Shown one piece after another: positions 46,177 to 56,202 of a stretch of DNA of 64,000 nt. The DNA lies in the NCBI RefSeq assembly GCF_030696805.1, contig NZ_JAUYRO010000053.1:124001-188000 (forward strand). Reading direction: 5' to 3'. The notes beneath the pieces are model-generated. The model was not told where the DNA came from, did no database searches, and saw nothing but the letters and a program-made list of their open reading frames with translations. A program made the position numbers and the translations under genes. The stretch's first letter is position 1. Each line of letters begins with the position of its first letter. The DNA is from Methyloversatilis sp. (GTDB lineage: Bacteria; Pseudomonadota; Gammaproteobacteria; Burkholderiales; Rhodocyclaceae).

Positions 46177-46755
46177 CTACTGGCCGGACATCGGTTTGAG
46201 CAGCACCATCAAGGCTCCCGCGCCGCCTTCGTGCGGCCGGGCCTGACAAAAGGCCAGTACTTCCTGGCGGTGCATCAGCCAACCCAGCACCAATCCTTTC
46301 AGCACCGGTTCCCGTCCGGGCGAACCGAGTCCCTTGCCGTGTATCACCCGCACGCAGCGCAGGCCGCGCCGATGCGCATCGTGCATGAAACCGACCACCA
46401 GATCGTGCGCGGCATCTCGCGTGGCGCCGTGCAGGTCGATCTGTCCTTGAGACACCCAGCGGCCGCGTCGCAGGTCGCGCAGCACGTGCTTGCCCAGGCC
46501 GGCGCGCAGGAACGACGGCTCCTCGCCGCCTTCAAGACGAAGATCGGTCGACAGCGGCCCGCGGATGGATTCGGCAAGCACCGACCGGTCGTCCGCTTCA
46601 CGCTGCACGGGCCAGGCGCGCGGCGGCGGGGTTTCGAGCAGGATGCGGTCCGTGTGCAGACGATGCACGCCTTCCACCGCCTGCCTGAACAGCGCGATAT
46701 CTTCAGCGTCGGGCAGCGCCGGCGCCGGGTGGCGCCGCCTTTTGTTGGACGACAT
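46177..46755 (-). CDS. Smr-domain protein
   Basis: 192 residues with a C-terminal Smr domain: the IDLHGATRDAA and VIHGKGLGSPG motifs are present. The N-terminal half is basic and probably disordered. Stand-alone Smr proteins are nicking endonucleases or RNA-binding proteins; the role here is unknown. It lies 22 bases downstream of trxB on the same strand, a frequent betaproteobacterial arrangement. Confidence 0.88.
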   Translation of the reverse strand: MSSNKRRRHPAPALPDAEDIALFRQAVEGVHRLHTDRILLETPPPRAWPVQREADDRSVLAESIRGPLSTDLRLEGGEEPSFLRAGLGKHVLRDLRRGRWVSQGQIDLHGATRDAAHDLVVGFMHDAHRRGLRCVRVIHGKGLGSPGREPVLKGLVLGWLMHRQEVLAFCQARPHEGGAGALMVLLKPMSGQ

Positions 46756-46777
46756 CGCGCTTCATGTCCACCGGGGT

Positions 46778-47881
<1,104 letters not shown>

Positions 47882-47931
47882 TCAAGTTCTTGTGTCATCC
47901 GCCCGATAAACAAGACAGATATTGGGGCAAT

Positions 47932-47961
47932 TTGTTTCCACTGTGGAAAAGTCCCTATAAT
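47932..47961 (+). promoter_or_regulatory. Crp/Fnr gene promoter with overlapping palindrome
   Basis: TTGTTT at 47932-47937 and a consensus TATAAT at 47956-47961 are 18 bases apart. The perfect inverted repeat TTTCCA-CTG-TGGAAA at 47935-47949 covers the -35 element and the spacer, where a bound repressor would block polymerase. Confidence 0.55.
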
Positions 47962-48101
47962 CAGGGCCGCATCAGTGTTTGTGGCTCAACCCCACCTCCG
48001 GCGACGACGCAGTTGCCCGGAGAATGACCACAGGCGCGACGATCCATTCAAAGCGGCGCAGCCTGTTCCTGTCAGGCATGCTCGCATCAGGAGGTCTTGA
48101 G

Positions 48102-48773
48102 ATGGTAACGGCTCACCCCGTTTCAGTTACGGCTTTGCGCACGTTTTCGATGTTCAGCGGGTTGCCCGACAGCTCACTCGACCCGGTCGCCAAGGTATCC
48201 AACATGCGGCGCGTGCCGCGCGGTTCCATTGTGGTCCGCGCCGGTGACAAGACGGATTTTGTCTATCTCATCCTGTCCGGCAGCCTCAAGGTGCTGGTGA
48301 GCGACGAGGAGGGCCGCGAGGTCATCCTGTCGATGCTCGGCCCGGGCGAGTTGTTCGGCGAAATGGGCGTGCTGGACGACAATCCGCGTTCGGCCACCGT
48401 GGTATCGGTGGTGCCGAGCGACCTGATCGTCATTGCCAAGAGCGACTTCAAGCGCGTGCTGCAGGAGAACTTCGACGTGTCGATGTTCATCATGCGCAAT
48501 CTGGTGGCCCGGCTGCGCACTGCCGATCGCAAGATCGAAAGCCTTGCGCTGATGGACGTCTATGGTCGTGTTGCACGCCTGCTGCTCGAAATGGCCGACG
48601 AGGTGGATGGCCAGAAGGTCGTGAACCGCAAGATTTCCAAGCAGGACATCGCCAAGATGATCGGCGCCTCGCGCGAAATGGTATCGCGCGTCATGAAGGA
48701 CCTGCACCTGCAGGGCCTGATCGAAGAGGCGAATGGCAAGATTCACCTGCGCGAGCGGCTCGAAACCGTTTGA
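48102..48773 (+). CDS. Crp/Fnr family transcription regulator
   Basis: 223 residues: a cyclic-nucleotide-binding-type beta barrel (about 15-130; LILSGSLKVLV, GPGELFGEMGVLDDNPRSATV) and a helix-turn-helix near 170-195 (SKQDIAKMIGASREMVSRVMKDL). The N-terminal Cys cluster of oxygen-sensing Fnr is absent, and the RSATV phosphate-cassette sequence resembles CRP. The ATG at 48102 is set by AGGAGGT seven bases upstream, leaving a leader of about 130 bases. The ligand is unknown. Confidence 0.88.
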   Translation: MVTAHPVSVTALRTFSMFSGLPDSSLDPVAKVSNMRRVPRGSIVVRAGDKTDFVYLILSGSLKVLVSDEEGREVILSMLGPGELFGEMGVLDDNPRSATVVSVVPSDLIVIAKSDFKRVLQENFDVSMFIMRNLVARLRTADRKIESLALMDVYGRVARLLLEMADEVDGQKVVNRKISKQDIAKMIGASREMVSRVMKDLHLQGLIEEANGKIHLRERLETV

Positions 48774-48800
48774 CGTCTGCAGGTTGCCGTTGTCCGACTC

Positions 48801-48830
48801 GGGCCGCTGATGCGGCCCGCGTCTTATAAT
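48801..48830 (+). promoter_or_regulatory. hairpin after crp/fnr gene and -10 element of ftsK
   Basis: GGGCCGC-TGAT-GCGGCCC at 48801-48818 forms a stable hairpin that could end the regulator transcript. TATAAT follows at 48825-48830 and may be the -10 of an ftsK promoter; no clear -35 is present. Confidence 0.4.
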
Positions 48831-48868
48831 CGGGCTTGTTTTCACCCCGGCCCCGCGCCATCTCCCCT

Positions 48869-51145
48869 GTGGCGAAAGACGCTCAGCAACTTCCTCTTCC
48901 CGAACGCATCGCTGCCGTGCTGCACGAGGCCCGCTGGCTGGTCCTTGCCGCCGCGGCGCTCTACCTTGTCATGGCACTGGGCGGTTACGACCGCGCCGAC
49001 CCCGGCTGGTCGCATGCCGCCGCAACTGAAGTCCTGTCCAACCCGGCCGGTCGTTTCGGTGCTTGGCTGGCCGATCTGGCGCTGTTCCTGTTCGGGCTGT
49101 CGGCCTGGTGGTGGGTGGCCCTGCTGATCGGCGGCTGCGTCTGGTTGTCACGCGCGAGCGAGCGCCGGCTCGATCGCCGCCCGCTTTACGTCGCGCTGGG
49201 CGGCTTCCTGCTGGTGCTGCTGTCGAGCAGCGCGCTCGAAGCGGTGCGCTTCCACAGCCTGTCGGCCGATCTGCCGGTCGGACCGGGCGGCATGCTGGGC
49301 AACGAACTCGGGCAACTGCTGAGCAGCGGCTTCGGCTTCACCGGCGGCACGCTGCTGCTGCTGGTGTCGCTCGGCGTCGGTCTGAGCGGCATGACCGGTG
49401 TCACCTGGCTGGGCGCGGCCGAGGCGGTCGGCAGGACGATGGAACGCGTGTGGTTCGGCAGCATGCGTGCCTTCACCACCTGGCGCGACCGCCGGCTCGG
49501 CCAGCAGGTGGCCGAGCAGCGCGAAGCGGTGGTCGAGGCCGAGCGGCGCAAGCCGTCGCGCAGGCGCGAACCGATCCGCATCGAAGTGCCCGAAGTCGAG
49601 GTGCAGCAGTCGGAACGGGTCAATCAGGAGCGCCAGCAGACGCTGTTCGCCAACCTGCCCGGATCGCTGCCGCCGCTCGCCCTGCTCGACGAAGCGAAGC
49701 CGGACATCGAACCGCCCAGTCCGGAAACGCTGGAACTCATTTCGCGCCAGATCGAACGCAAGCTGGCCGACTTCAATGTCGAGGTGAAGGTGCTGGCCGC
49801 CTATCCGGGCCCGGTCGTCACGCGCTATGAAATCGAGCCGGCCACCGGCGTCAAGGGCAGCCAGATCGTCGGCCTGGTGAAGGATCTGGCGCGTGCGCTG
49901 TCGGTCACCAGCATCCGGGTGGTCGAAACGATTCCGGGCAAGAGCTGCATGGGGCTGGAAATCCCCAACGCACGCCGGCAGATCGTGCGTCTGTCGGAAA
50001 TCCTCGGTTCCGTCGCCTACCACGACATGGCCAGCCCGCTCACGATGGCGCTCGGGAAGGACATCGGCGGCCTGCCCGTGGTGGCGGATCTGGCGCGCAT
50101 GCCGCATGTGCTGGTCGCCGGTACGACCGGCTCGGGCAAGTCGGTCGCGATCAATGCGATGATCCTGTCGCTGCTGTACAAGGCCGATCCGAGTCGCATC
50201 CGGCTCATCATGATCGACCCGAAGATGCTGGAACTGTCGGTCTACGAAGGCATTCCGCATCTGCTGGCGCCAGTGGTGACCGACATGCGCCATGCCGCAA
50301 ATGCACTCAACTGGTGCGTCGGTGAGATGGACCGCCGCTACAAGCTGATGTCGACGCTTGGTGTGCGCAATCTGGCCGGCTTCAACGCCCGCCTGCTGGA
50401 AGCCGAAAAGGCCGGTGTGCCGCTCAACAATCCGTTCTCGATCACGCCGGACACGCCCGAACCGCTGCAGACCATGCCGATGATCGTGGTTGTCATCGAC
50501 GAACTGGCCGACCTGATGATGGTGGCCGGCAAGAAAATCGAAGAGCTGATCGCCCGGCTGGCGCAGAAGGCGCGTGCGGCCGGCATTCACCTGATACTGG
50601 CGACGCAGCGGCCGAGCGTCGATGTGATCACCGGCCTGATCAAGGCGAATATCCCGACCCGCATCGCGTTCCAGGTGTCGAGCAAGATCGACTCGCGCAC
50701 CATCCTCGACCAGATGGGTGCCGAGGCGCTGCTCGGCCAGGGCGACATGCTCTACCTCGCGCCCGGTACCGGGCTGCCGACGCGCGTGCATGGCGCCTTT
50801 GTCGCCGACGGCGAGGTGCACAAGGTGGTCAATCACCTGAAGAGCACCGGCGCGCCGGATTACATCGAAGGCCTGCTGACCGGCGCCACCGACGACGACG
50901 GTGGCGAACTGCAGCTCGAAGGTGCGGGTGGTGCTGCCGGCGGCGAAGCGGACCCTTTGTACGATCAGGCGGTCGAAGTGGTCGTCAAGACGCGCCGGCC
51001 GTCGATTTCGCTGGTGCAGCGTCACCTGCGCATCGGCTACAACCGCGCCGCGCGCCTGATCGAGCAGATGGAGAAGTCCGGGCTCGTGTCACCCATGAAT
51101 GCCACCGGCGGTCGCGAAGTGCTTGCGCCGGTGCGGGAGGAATGA
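48869..51145 (+). CDS. ftsK: DNA translocase FtsK
   Basis: 758 residues from the GTG at 48869; a TTG at 48836 is in frame but sits at the predicted transcript start. Four membrane helices (about 22-45, 65-95, 105-125, 145-170), a linker shorter than in Escherichia coli, then the motor with Walker A GTTGSGKS near 418 and Walker [13 protein letters not shown]. The C-terminal gamma winged helix that reads KOPS ([20 protein letters not shown]) is present. It clears chromosome ends at division and activates XerCD. lolA overlaps or abuts its stop. Confidence 0.94.
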   Translation: MAKDAQQLPLPERIAAVLHEARWLVLAAAALYLVMALGGYDRADPGWSHAAATEVLSNPAGRFGAWLADLALFLFGLSAWWWVALLIGGCVWLSRASERRLDRRPLYVALGGFLLVLLSSSALEAVRFHSLSADLPVGPGGMLGNELGQLLSSGFGFTGGTLLLLVSLGVGLSGMTGVTWLGAAEAVGRTMERVWFGSMRAFTTWRDRRLGQQVAEQREAVVEAERRKPSRRREPIRIEVPEVEVQQSERVNQERQQTLFANLPGSLPPLALLDEAKPDIEPPSPETLELISRQIERKLADFNVEVKVLAAYPGPVVTRYEIEPATGVKGSQIVGLVKDLARALSVTSIRVVETIPGKSCMGLEIPNARRQIVRLSEILGSVAYHDMASPLTMALGKDIGGLPVVADLARMPHVLVAGTTGSGKSVAINAMILSLLYKADPSRIRLIMIDPKMLELSVYEGIPHLLAPVVTDMRHAANALNWCVGEMDRRYKLMSTLGVRNLAGFNARLLEAEKAGVPLNNPFSITPDTPEPLQTMPMIVVVIDELADLMMVAGKKIEELIARLAQKARAAGIHLILATQRPSVDVITGLIKANIPTRIAFQVSSKIDSRTILDQMGAEALLGQGDMLYLAPGTGLPTRVHGAFVADGEVHKVVNHLKSTGAPDYIEGLLTGATDDDGGELQLEGAGGAAGGEADPLYDQAVEVVVKTRRPSISLVQRHLRIGYNRAARLIEQMEKSGLVSPMNATGGREVLAPVREE

Positions 51146-51147
51146 TC

Positions 51148-51783
51148 ATGGTGCATCCATGGCTGGCATCCGTTGTTGGCGCTTTGTGTCTGCTGGCGCT
51201 GCCGGCTTCGGCCGCCAGCGGCATCGAGCAAATGCGGTCGTTCATCGAATCGACCCAGTCGGGCCGCGCGAGCTTCGAGCAGCGGGTGAGCGCTAAGTCC
51301 GGTCGCAAGCCGCAGGAAGCGAGCGGCACGATGGCGTTTTCGCGCCCGGGCAAGTTCCGCTGGACCTACGACAAGCCCTACTACCAGTTGCTGGTCGGCG
51401 ACGGCGAAAAACTGTGGGTGCATGACCGCGACCTGAACCAGGTCACGGTGAAGACGCTGGGCGATGCGCTGGCATCGACGCCGGCTGCGCTGCTGGCCGG
51501 TCGCAACGAGCTCGAACGCAATTTCGAATTACGCGAAGGCGGTGTCGAGGACGGGCTGACTTGGGTGGATGCCAAACCCAATGCAGCCGAGGGTGGTTTC
51601 GAGTCGGTACGCATCGGCTTCTCCGACGGCATGCTACGCGGCATGGTGCTGCGCGACAGCTTCGGTCAGACCACCTTGCTGCGTTTCAACAGCTTCGAAC
51701 GCAACCCGAAGCTCGATGAAGCACAGTTCCGCTTCACACCACCCGCCGGCGCCGACGTGATCGGCGACGACGCGAAGAAGTGA
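51148..51783 (+). CDS. lolA: outer-membrane lipoprotein carrier LolA
   Basis: 211 residues with a signal peptide (about 1-20, ending ASA) and the LolA fold (SFEQRVSAKSGRKPQEASG, FRWTYDKPYYQLLVGDG). LolA ferries lipoproteins from LolCDE to LolB across the periplasm. An ATG at 51142 overlaps the ftsK stop; the ATG at 51148 is preferred because GGGAGG ends about six bases before it. The ftsK-lolA-rarA order is usual in proteobacteria. Confidence 0.93.
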   Translation: MVHPWLASVVGALCLLALPASAASGIEQMRSFIESTQSGRASFEQRVSAKSGRKPQEASGTMAFSRPGKFRWTYDKPYYQLLVGDGEKLWVHDRDLNQVTVKTLGDALASTPAALLAGRNELERNFELREGGVEDGLTWVDAKPNAAEGGFESVRIGFSDGMLRGMVLRDSFGQTTLLRFNSFERNPKLDEAQFRFTPPAGADVIGDDAKK

Positions 51784-51798
51784 ATCTGGCCCCGGCGC

Positions 51799-53163
51799 AT
51801 GGCTGACCTCTTCGGCACGCCGGACGAACCGGTGCCGCCCGCGCGCGCAGGTGCTGCGCAGGGCGAAGCGAAAAGTTCGGCCCACGCGCCGCTGGCCGAA
51901 TTGCTGCGCCCGCGCACGCCGGACGAGGTGATCGGTCAGCAGCACCTGCTCGGGCCGGGCAAGCCGCTGCGCCTCGCCTTCGAATCCGGCATTCCGCACT
52001 CGATGATCCTGTGGGGCCCGCCGGGGGTCGGCAAGACCACGCTGGCGCGCCTGATGGCGACCGCCTTCGACGCCGAGTTCACCGCGCTGTCGGCGGTGTT
52101 CGCCGGCGTGAAGGACATCCGAGAAGCCATGCAGCGCGCCGAAACAGTCGCGGCCAGCACTGGTCGTCGCACCATCCTGTTCGTCGATGAGGTGCATCGC
52201 TTCAACAAGGCGCAGCAGGACGCCTTCCTGCCGTATGTCGAATCGGGCACCGTCACCTTCATCGGGGCAACGACCGAGAACCCGAGTTTCGAGGTCAACT
52301 CCGCGCTGCTGTCGCGCGCCGCCGTGTACGTATTGCAGAGCCTGAACGAAGACGAATTGCAGGCGTTGTTCGAGCGCGCCCGCACCGGCGCCCTGAACGG
52401 GCTGGCTTTCGACGACGACGCACGCGCCCGGTTGATCGGCTTTGCCGATGGTGATGCCCGCAAGTTGCTGAATCTTCTGGAACAACTCGACACCGCTGCG
52501 CGCACCGCCAAAGTCGATCCGGTCACTGCAGCGTTCGTCGACAGCACGCTGTCGCGCAATCTGCGCCGCTTCGACAAGGGTGGCGACGCCTTCTACGACC
52601 AGATTTCAGCGCTGCACAAGTCGGTGCGTGGCTCCAACCCAGATGCCGCGCTGTACTGGTTCGTGCGCATGCTTGACGGTGGCGCCGATCCGCTCTACCT
52701 GGGCCGGCGCATCGTGCGCATGGCGGTCGAGGACATCGGTCTGGCCGACCCGCGCGGGCTGGAACTGTCGCTGCAGGCTTGCCAGACCTACGAGCGGCTC
52801 GGTTCGCCCGAAGGCGAGCTCGCACTTGCCCAAGCGGTCATTTTTCTCGCCTGCGCCGCCAAGTCGAACGCGGTCTACATGGCCTACAACGCGGCCCGCC
52901 GCTTCGTCGCCGAAGACGGTTCGCGCCCGGTGCCGCTGCACCTGCGCAACGCGCCGACGAAAATGATGAAAAGCATGGGCTTTGGCGCCGAGTACCGCTA
53001 CGCGCACAGCGAGCAGGACGGCTACGCGGCGGGTGAGCGCTACCTGCCCGACGGGATGCCCGAGCCGCAGTGGTACCAGCCGACCGATCGCGGCATGGAA
53101 GCGAAGATCGCCGAAAAACTGGCCGCACTGCGCGAGCGGGACCGCAAGGCGCGGGGCGATTGA
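51799..53163 (+). CDS. rarA: replication-associated recombination protein RarA
   Basis: 454-residue AAA+ ATPase related to clamp loader subunits and eukaryotic WRNIP1. Walker A GPPGVGKTT at 73-81 and Walker B FVDEVHRF near 131 are intact; the C-terminal tetramerisation domain ends with RYLPDGMPEPQWYQPTDRG. It acts at stalled forks. It lies 15 bases after lolA in the same operon. Confidence 0.95.
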   Translation: MADLFGTPDEPVPPARAGAAQGEAKSSAHAPLAELLRPRTPDEVIGQQHLLGPGKPLRLAFESGIPHSMILWGPPGVGKTTLARLMATAFDAEFTALSAVFAGVKDIREAMQRAETVAASTGRRTILFVDEVHRFNKAQQDAFLPYVESGTVTFIGATTENPSFEVNSALLSRAAVYVLQSLNEDELQALFERARTGALNGLAFDDDARARLIGFADGDARKLLNLLEQLDTAARTAKVDPVTAAFVDSTLSRNLRRFDKGGDAFYDQISALHKSVRGSNPDAALYWFVRMLDGGADPLYLGRRIVRMAVEDIGLADPRGLELSLQACQTYERLGSPEGELALAQAVIFLACAAKSNAVYMAYNAARRFVAEDGSRPVPLHLRNAPTKMMKSMGFGAEYRYAHSEQDGYAAGERYLPDGMPEPQWYQPTDRGMEAKIAEKLAALRERDRKARGD

Positions 53164-53175
53164 TCGACGCATGCA

Positions 53176-53198
53176 CCGCGGACAGGGTCCGCTCCTAC
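53176..53198 (-). repeat. single REP-type palindrome
   Basis: Read on the minus strand, GTAGGAGCGGACCCTGTCCG has the same GGAGCGG...CCG layout as the REP pair at 54060-54123. It overlaps the last codons of the HAD phosphatase gene. Confidence 0.55.
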
Positions 53199-53959
53199 GA
53201 AAGGCACGCGACGAGGCGGGCGAAATCGTCGTGGGTGGCATCCGGGCGGATGTCCGGGTGACTTTCGTCAGCGGGTGAATACTTGCCGGTGCGCACCAGC
53301 ACGCCGGCGATGCCCAGCGCCTGCGCACCGCCGATGTCGTCGCGCAGGTCGTCGCCGACCATGATGGCGTCGGCGGCCGCCACCCCCAGGCGGTCGAGCG
53401 CGGCCTGGAAGAAGGGCGCCGCAGGTTTGCCAGCGATTTCCGGCGTCACGCCGGTGCTGTATTCGAGTGCGGCAACGAAGGCGCCCATGTCGAGCGACAG
53501 GCCGTCTTCTTCCTTGAAAGTGCGATTGCGCGCCATGGCGATGAAGGGCAGGCCGCGCTGGATCAGGCGGAAGGCGGTGTTCAGCAGTGCATAGTCGAAG
53601 CAGGGGCCGGCATCGCCCAGCACGACAGCGTCGGGCTCTGCGGCATTCGGCCCGACTTCGCTGCGCAGGTCGGGATGCACCACCCAGTGCGGATGCAGCC
53701 CGCGCGAACGCACCAGATTCAGCGTGGCGCCCGGTGCGGTCAGCAGTTCGTCCTCCTGCATGGCGAAGCCGAGAGCATTCATCTTCGCGACCAGCGTGCG
53801 CAGCGGCGTGCGCGTCGTGTTGGTCAGGAAGAGCAGCGGCAGACCGGCGGCATTCAGCCGGGCGAGCGCTTCGATCGAACCGGGAATGACCTGGTCGCCG
53901 ACATGCAGCACGCCCGCCAGATCGATCAGCAGGGCCTTGGGGTGGGCGGGCATTGGCAT
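53195..53959 (-). CDS. HAD-superfamily phosphatase (HAD-IIA, LHPP-like)
   Basis: 254 residues. Motif I is altered to LLIDLAGVLHVG (DxAG for the usual DxDG), as in the TIGR01458/LHPP-type group; LFLTNTTRTP is motif II and MVGDDLRDDIGGA motif IV. The likely activity is hydrolysis of a phosphate or pyrophosphate ester, substrate unknown. The ATG at 53959 has GGGAG seven bases upstream. It stands alone, downstream of a repeat-filled gap. Confidence 0.82.
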   Translation of the reverse strand: MPMPAHPKALLIDLAGVLHVGDQVIPGSIEALARLNAAGLPLLFLTNTTRTPLRTLVAKMNALGFAMQEDELLTAPGATLNLVRSRGLHPHWVVHPDLRSEVGPNAAEPDAVVLGDAGPCFDYALLNTAFRLIQRGLPFIAMARNRTFKEEDGLSLDMGAFVAALEYSTGVTPEIAGKPAAPFFQAALDRLGVAAADAIMVGDDLRDDIGGAQALGIAGVLVRTGKYSPADESHPDIRPDATHDDFARLVACLS

Positions 53960-54059
53960 GGCAGGTCTCCCGGATGAGTCAGTGCTGGCGGGCGCAGGCG
54001 AACAGCCCCGGGCTGCGGCCTGCCATGGAGTGGCCCCTGAAGCAGCACCCCCCACTGTT

Positions 54060-54123
54060 GGAGCGGCGGCCTCGCCGCGACCATCGTTGTGCAGCGTGCG
54101 TATCGCGGCGAGGCCGCCGCTCC
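54060..54123. repeat. inverted pair of REP-type elements
   Basis: GGAGCGGCGGCCTCGCCGCG at 54060-54079 (plus A at 54080) and its exact reverse complement at 54103-54123 form a perfect 21-bp inverted repeat with a 22-base spacer. Each arm also folds on itself. The layout resembles REP doublets (BIMEs) known from pseudomonads. The surrounding 283-base gap has no gene. Confidence 0.75.
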
Positions 54124-54163
54124 CACAGGGACAACTCCCACAGGGACAACTCCCACAGGGACA
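54121..54163. repeat. 15-base tandem repeat
   Basis: TCCCACAGGGACAAC is present twice in full and a third time less two bases, directly after the REP pair; shorter TCCCACAG pieces follow at 54164 and 54192. The repeat starts with the terminal bases of the REP arm. Confidence 0.8.
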
Positions 54164-54242
54164 TCCCACAGCACCGCACCCACGGCAGCCGTCCCACAGC
54201 GCCTCGGCAAGTGTCCCTTGCCTGCCGGTCAGGCGCAAAAGA

Positions 54243-54905
54243 TCACAGCGTCACCAGTTGATGGCGGGCGGCGAAGCTCACCAGTTCGACCGGGTTCTTG
54301 ATGTCGAGTTTTTCGAACAACCGTGCCCGATAGGTGCTGATGGTGTTGGCCGACAGCGACAGTTCGCGTGCGATGTCCCCCACGCTGTGGCCGCTGGCAA
54401 GCAGCTTGAGCACCTGCATTTCGCGGTTCGACAGGCTGTCGAGAGGGCTGGCGGGGGTTTCGCTGCGTACGCCGAAGGCCAGCCGCTCGGCCAGTTCGGG
54501 TGTCACGAACAGGCCGCCGCGCGCGACGCGGGCGATGGCGTCGAACAGCTGTTCGGTCGAACAGCCCTTGTTCAGGTAGCCCGCAGCGCCGCTCTTGAGC
54601 GCGCGCACGCCGAACTGTGACTCGGGATAAGTGGACAGCATCAGCACCGCGACCTGCGGGAATTCGCTGCGCAGCTGCTTCAGCACATCGAAGCCATCCC
54701 GGTCATTGAGCGCGATGTCGAGCAGCACCACGTCGGCGCCGTCGGTGCGCAACAGGCGCATCAGGTCCGGGCCGCCAGCCGCTTCGCCGACGACGGCGAT
54801 GGCCGGGTTTTCACCGAGGATCTGCGCGATGCCCCGGCGCAACATCAGATGATCGTCAACGATGACGACGCGCGTGGGGCGGGTAGCGTCCGTAAAGGAA
54901 TTCAT
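54243..54905 (-). CDS. NarL/LuxR-family response regulator
   Basis: 220 residues: receiver domain with Asp63 (LLDIALNDRDG) and the acidic pair Asp17-Asp18, then a GerE-type helix-turn-helix from about 155 (LSNREMQVLKLLASG, SANTISTYRARLFEKL). It overlaps the gene of its cognate kinase by four bases. Targets unknown. Confidence 0.93.
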   Translation of the reverse strand: MNSFTDATRPTRVVIVDDHLMLRRGIAQILGENPAIAVVGEAAGGPDLMRLLRTDGADVVLLDIALNDRDGFDVLKQLRSEFPQVAVLMLSTYPESQFGVRALKSGAAGYLNKGCSTEQLFDAIARVARGGLFVTPELAERLAFGVRSETPASPLDSLSNREMQVLKLLASGHSVGDIARELSLSANTISTYRARLFEKLDIKNPVELVSFAARHQLVTL

Positions 54906-56074
54906 CGGGTCGAATCCGGTACGCGCAGCGTGACCGTCGTGCCGGCGCCCGGTGCGCTGTCGATCTGCAATTCGCCGCCCAGCACGCGGGTGCGTTCGTA
55001 CATGCCGAGCAGGCCGAACGAGGTGGGCTGTGCCGGCACCTGCATGCCGCGACCGTTGTCGCGGATCTGCAGCTCGATGCGGCTGGCGGTGCTGGTCACG
55101 TCCACCTGCACTTCGGTGGCGCCGGCATGGCGCGCGATATTGGTCAGCACTTCCTGCACCACGCGATATACCGCCACTTCGGCGCTGCGTCCGAGCCGGC
55201 GCTCCGGCCCGGCGTCATGCACATTCAGCGTGCAGCGCACGCCGCTGCGCGCCTGCATTTCCTGCAGCTGCCATTCGATCGCCGCCCACAGACCGAGGTG
55301 GTCGAGCACGCCGGGCCGCAGGTCGGTCAGGATGCGCCGCACCGCACCCAGCGCCTGCTGGGTGACGCCCACCATGTCGTCGAATTTGCGCTCAAGCGTG
55401 TCGTCGCGCGCCACCTTGGCGCGCAGCCAGTTCAGGTCGAACTGCAGCGCGGTCAGCGAGGCCCCCAGTTCGTCGTGGATTTCGCGTGCGATGTGGGCGC
55501 GCTCGTCCTCGCGCACCTGCTGCAGATGGGCCGACAGCCGCTGCAGCGCGCCGTGCGACTGCTGCAGCCGCTCATTGGCCTGCGACAGTGCGGCGGTGCG
55601 CTCCGACACGCGTCGTTCCAGTTCGGCATGGTTGGCGCGCAGCACCGCCTCGGCCTGCTTGCGTTCGCTGATGTCGGCAAAGGTGACCACGGCGCCGACG
55701 ATCTGGCCGGCGTCGCGGATCGGGTAGGACGTGTACTCGGCTGGAAAGGCACTGCCGTCGCGCCGCCACAGCACTTCGGATTCGACCCGCACGCCGCGCC
55801 CTTCCTGGAAGGCGCGGAAGATCGGGCAGTCCTCGACTTCGTAACAGCGGCCGTCGGAATGCGCGTGATGGATCAGGTAGTGCATGTTGCGACCGAGCAC
55901 TTCGTCGGCGTCGAAGCCGATCAACTCGGCACCGGCGCGATTGATGAAAATGCAGCGGCCCCGCTGGTCGATGCCATAGATGCCCTCGCCGGCCGATTCC
56001 AGCAACATTTCAAGCTGGTGCCGCCATGCAGCGTGATGCGACAGGTGGTGGAGGTTGGCGAACACGGTGCGCAC
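54902..56074 (-). CDS. PAS-domain histidine kinase, NarX/DesK type
   Basis: 390 residues without membrane helices. A PAS domain (about 20-140) has the HHAHSDGRCYEVEDCPIFRAF segment, whose His and Cys residues could bind a metal or cofactor. A coiled coil follows, then HisKA_3 with the phospho-acceptor His in REIHDELGASL near 199, and a HATPase domain ending RDNGRG and FGLLGMYERT. The start is uncertain: the GTG at 56074 is used, and a GTG nine bases on is possible. Cytoplasmic sensor partner of the overlapping NarL-type regulator. Confidence 0.9.
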   Translation of the reverse strand: MRTVFANLHHLSHHAAWRHQLEMLLESAGEGIYGIDQRGRCIFINRAGAELIGFDADEVLGRNMHYLIHHAHSDGRCYEVEDCPIFRAFQEGRGVRVESEVLWRRDGSAFPAEYTSYPIRDAGQIVGAVVTFADISERKQAEAVLRANHAELERRVSERTAALSQANERLQQSHGALQRLSAHLQQVREDERAHIAREIHDELGASLTALQFDLNWLRAKVARDDTLERKFDDMVGVTQQALGAVRRILTDLRPGVLDHLGLWAAIEWQLQEMQARSGVRCTLNVHDAGPERRLGRSAEVAVYRVVQEVLTNIARHAGATEVQVDVTSTASRIELQIRDNGRGMQVPAQPTSFGLLGMYERTRVLGGELQIDSAPGAGTTVTLRVPDSTR

Positions 56075-56202
56075 GTCGAAGCGATGCGCCAGTCCTGCAT
56101 CAAGCGTGCCAAACGGTGCACCGGTCGCCTTTCATGCACCGGCGCGGGTTTGCCTGCGATCGGCCGATGCACGCAGACGGTGCGAGCACCGATCTGGTGC
56201 AA

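Noticed and set aside
54089-54238. N-terminal extension of the HAD phosphatase with repeated PCGSC units
   Set aside because: The repeats come from the intergenic 15-base tandem repeat; the ATG at 53959 has a good binding site and fits the family start.
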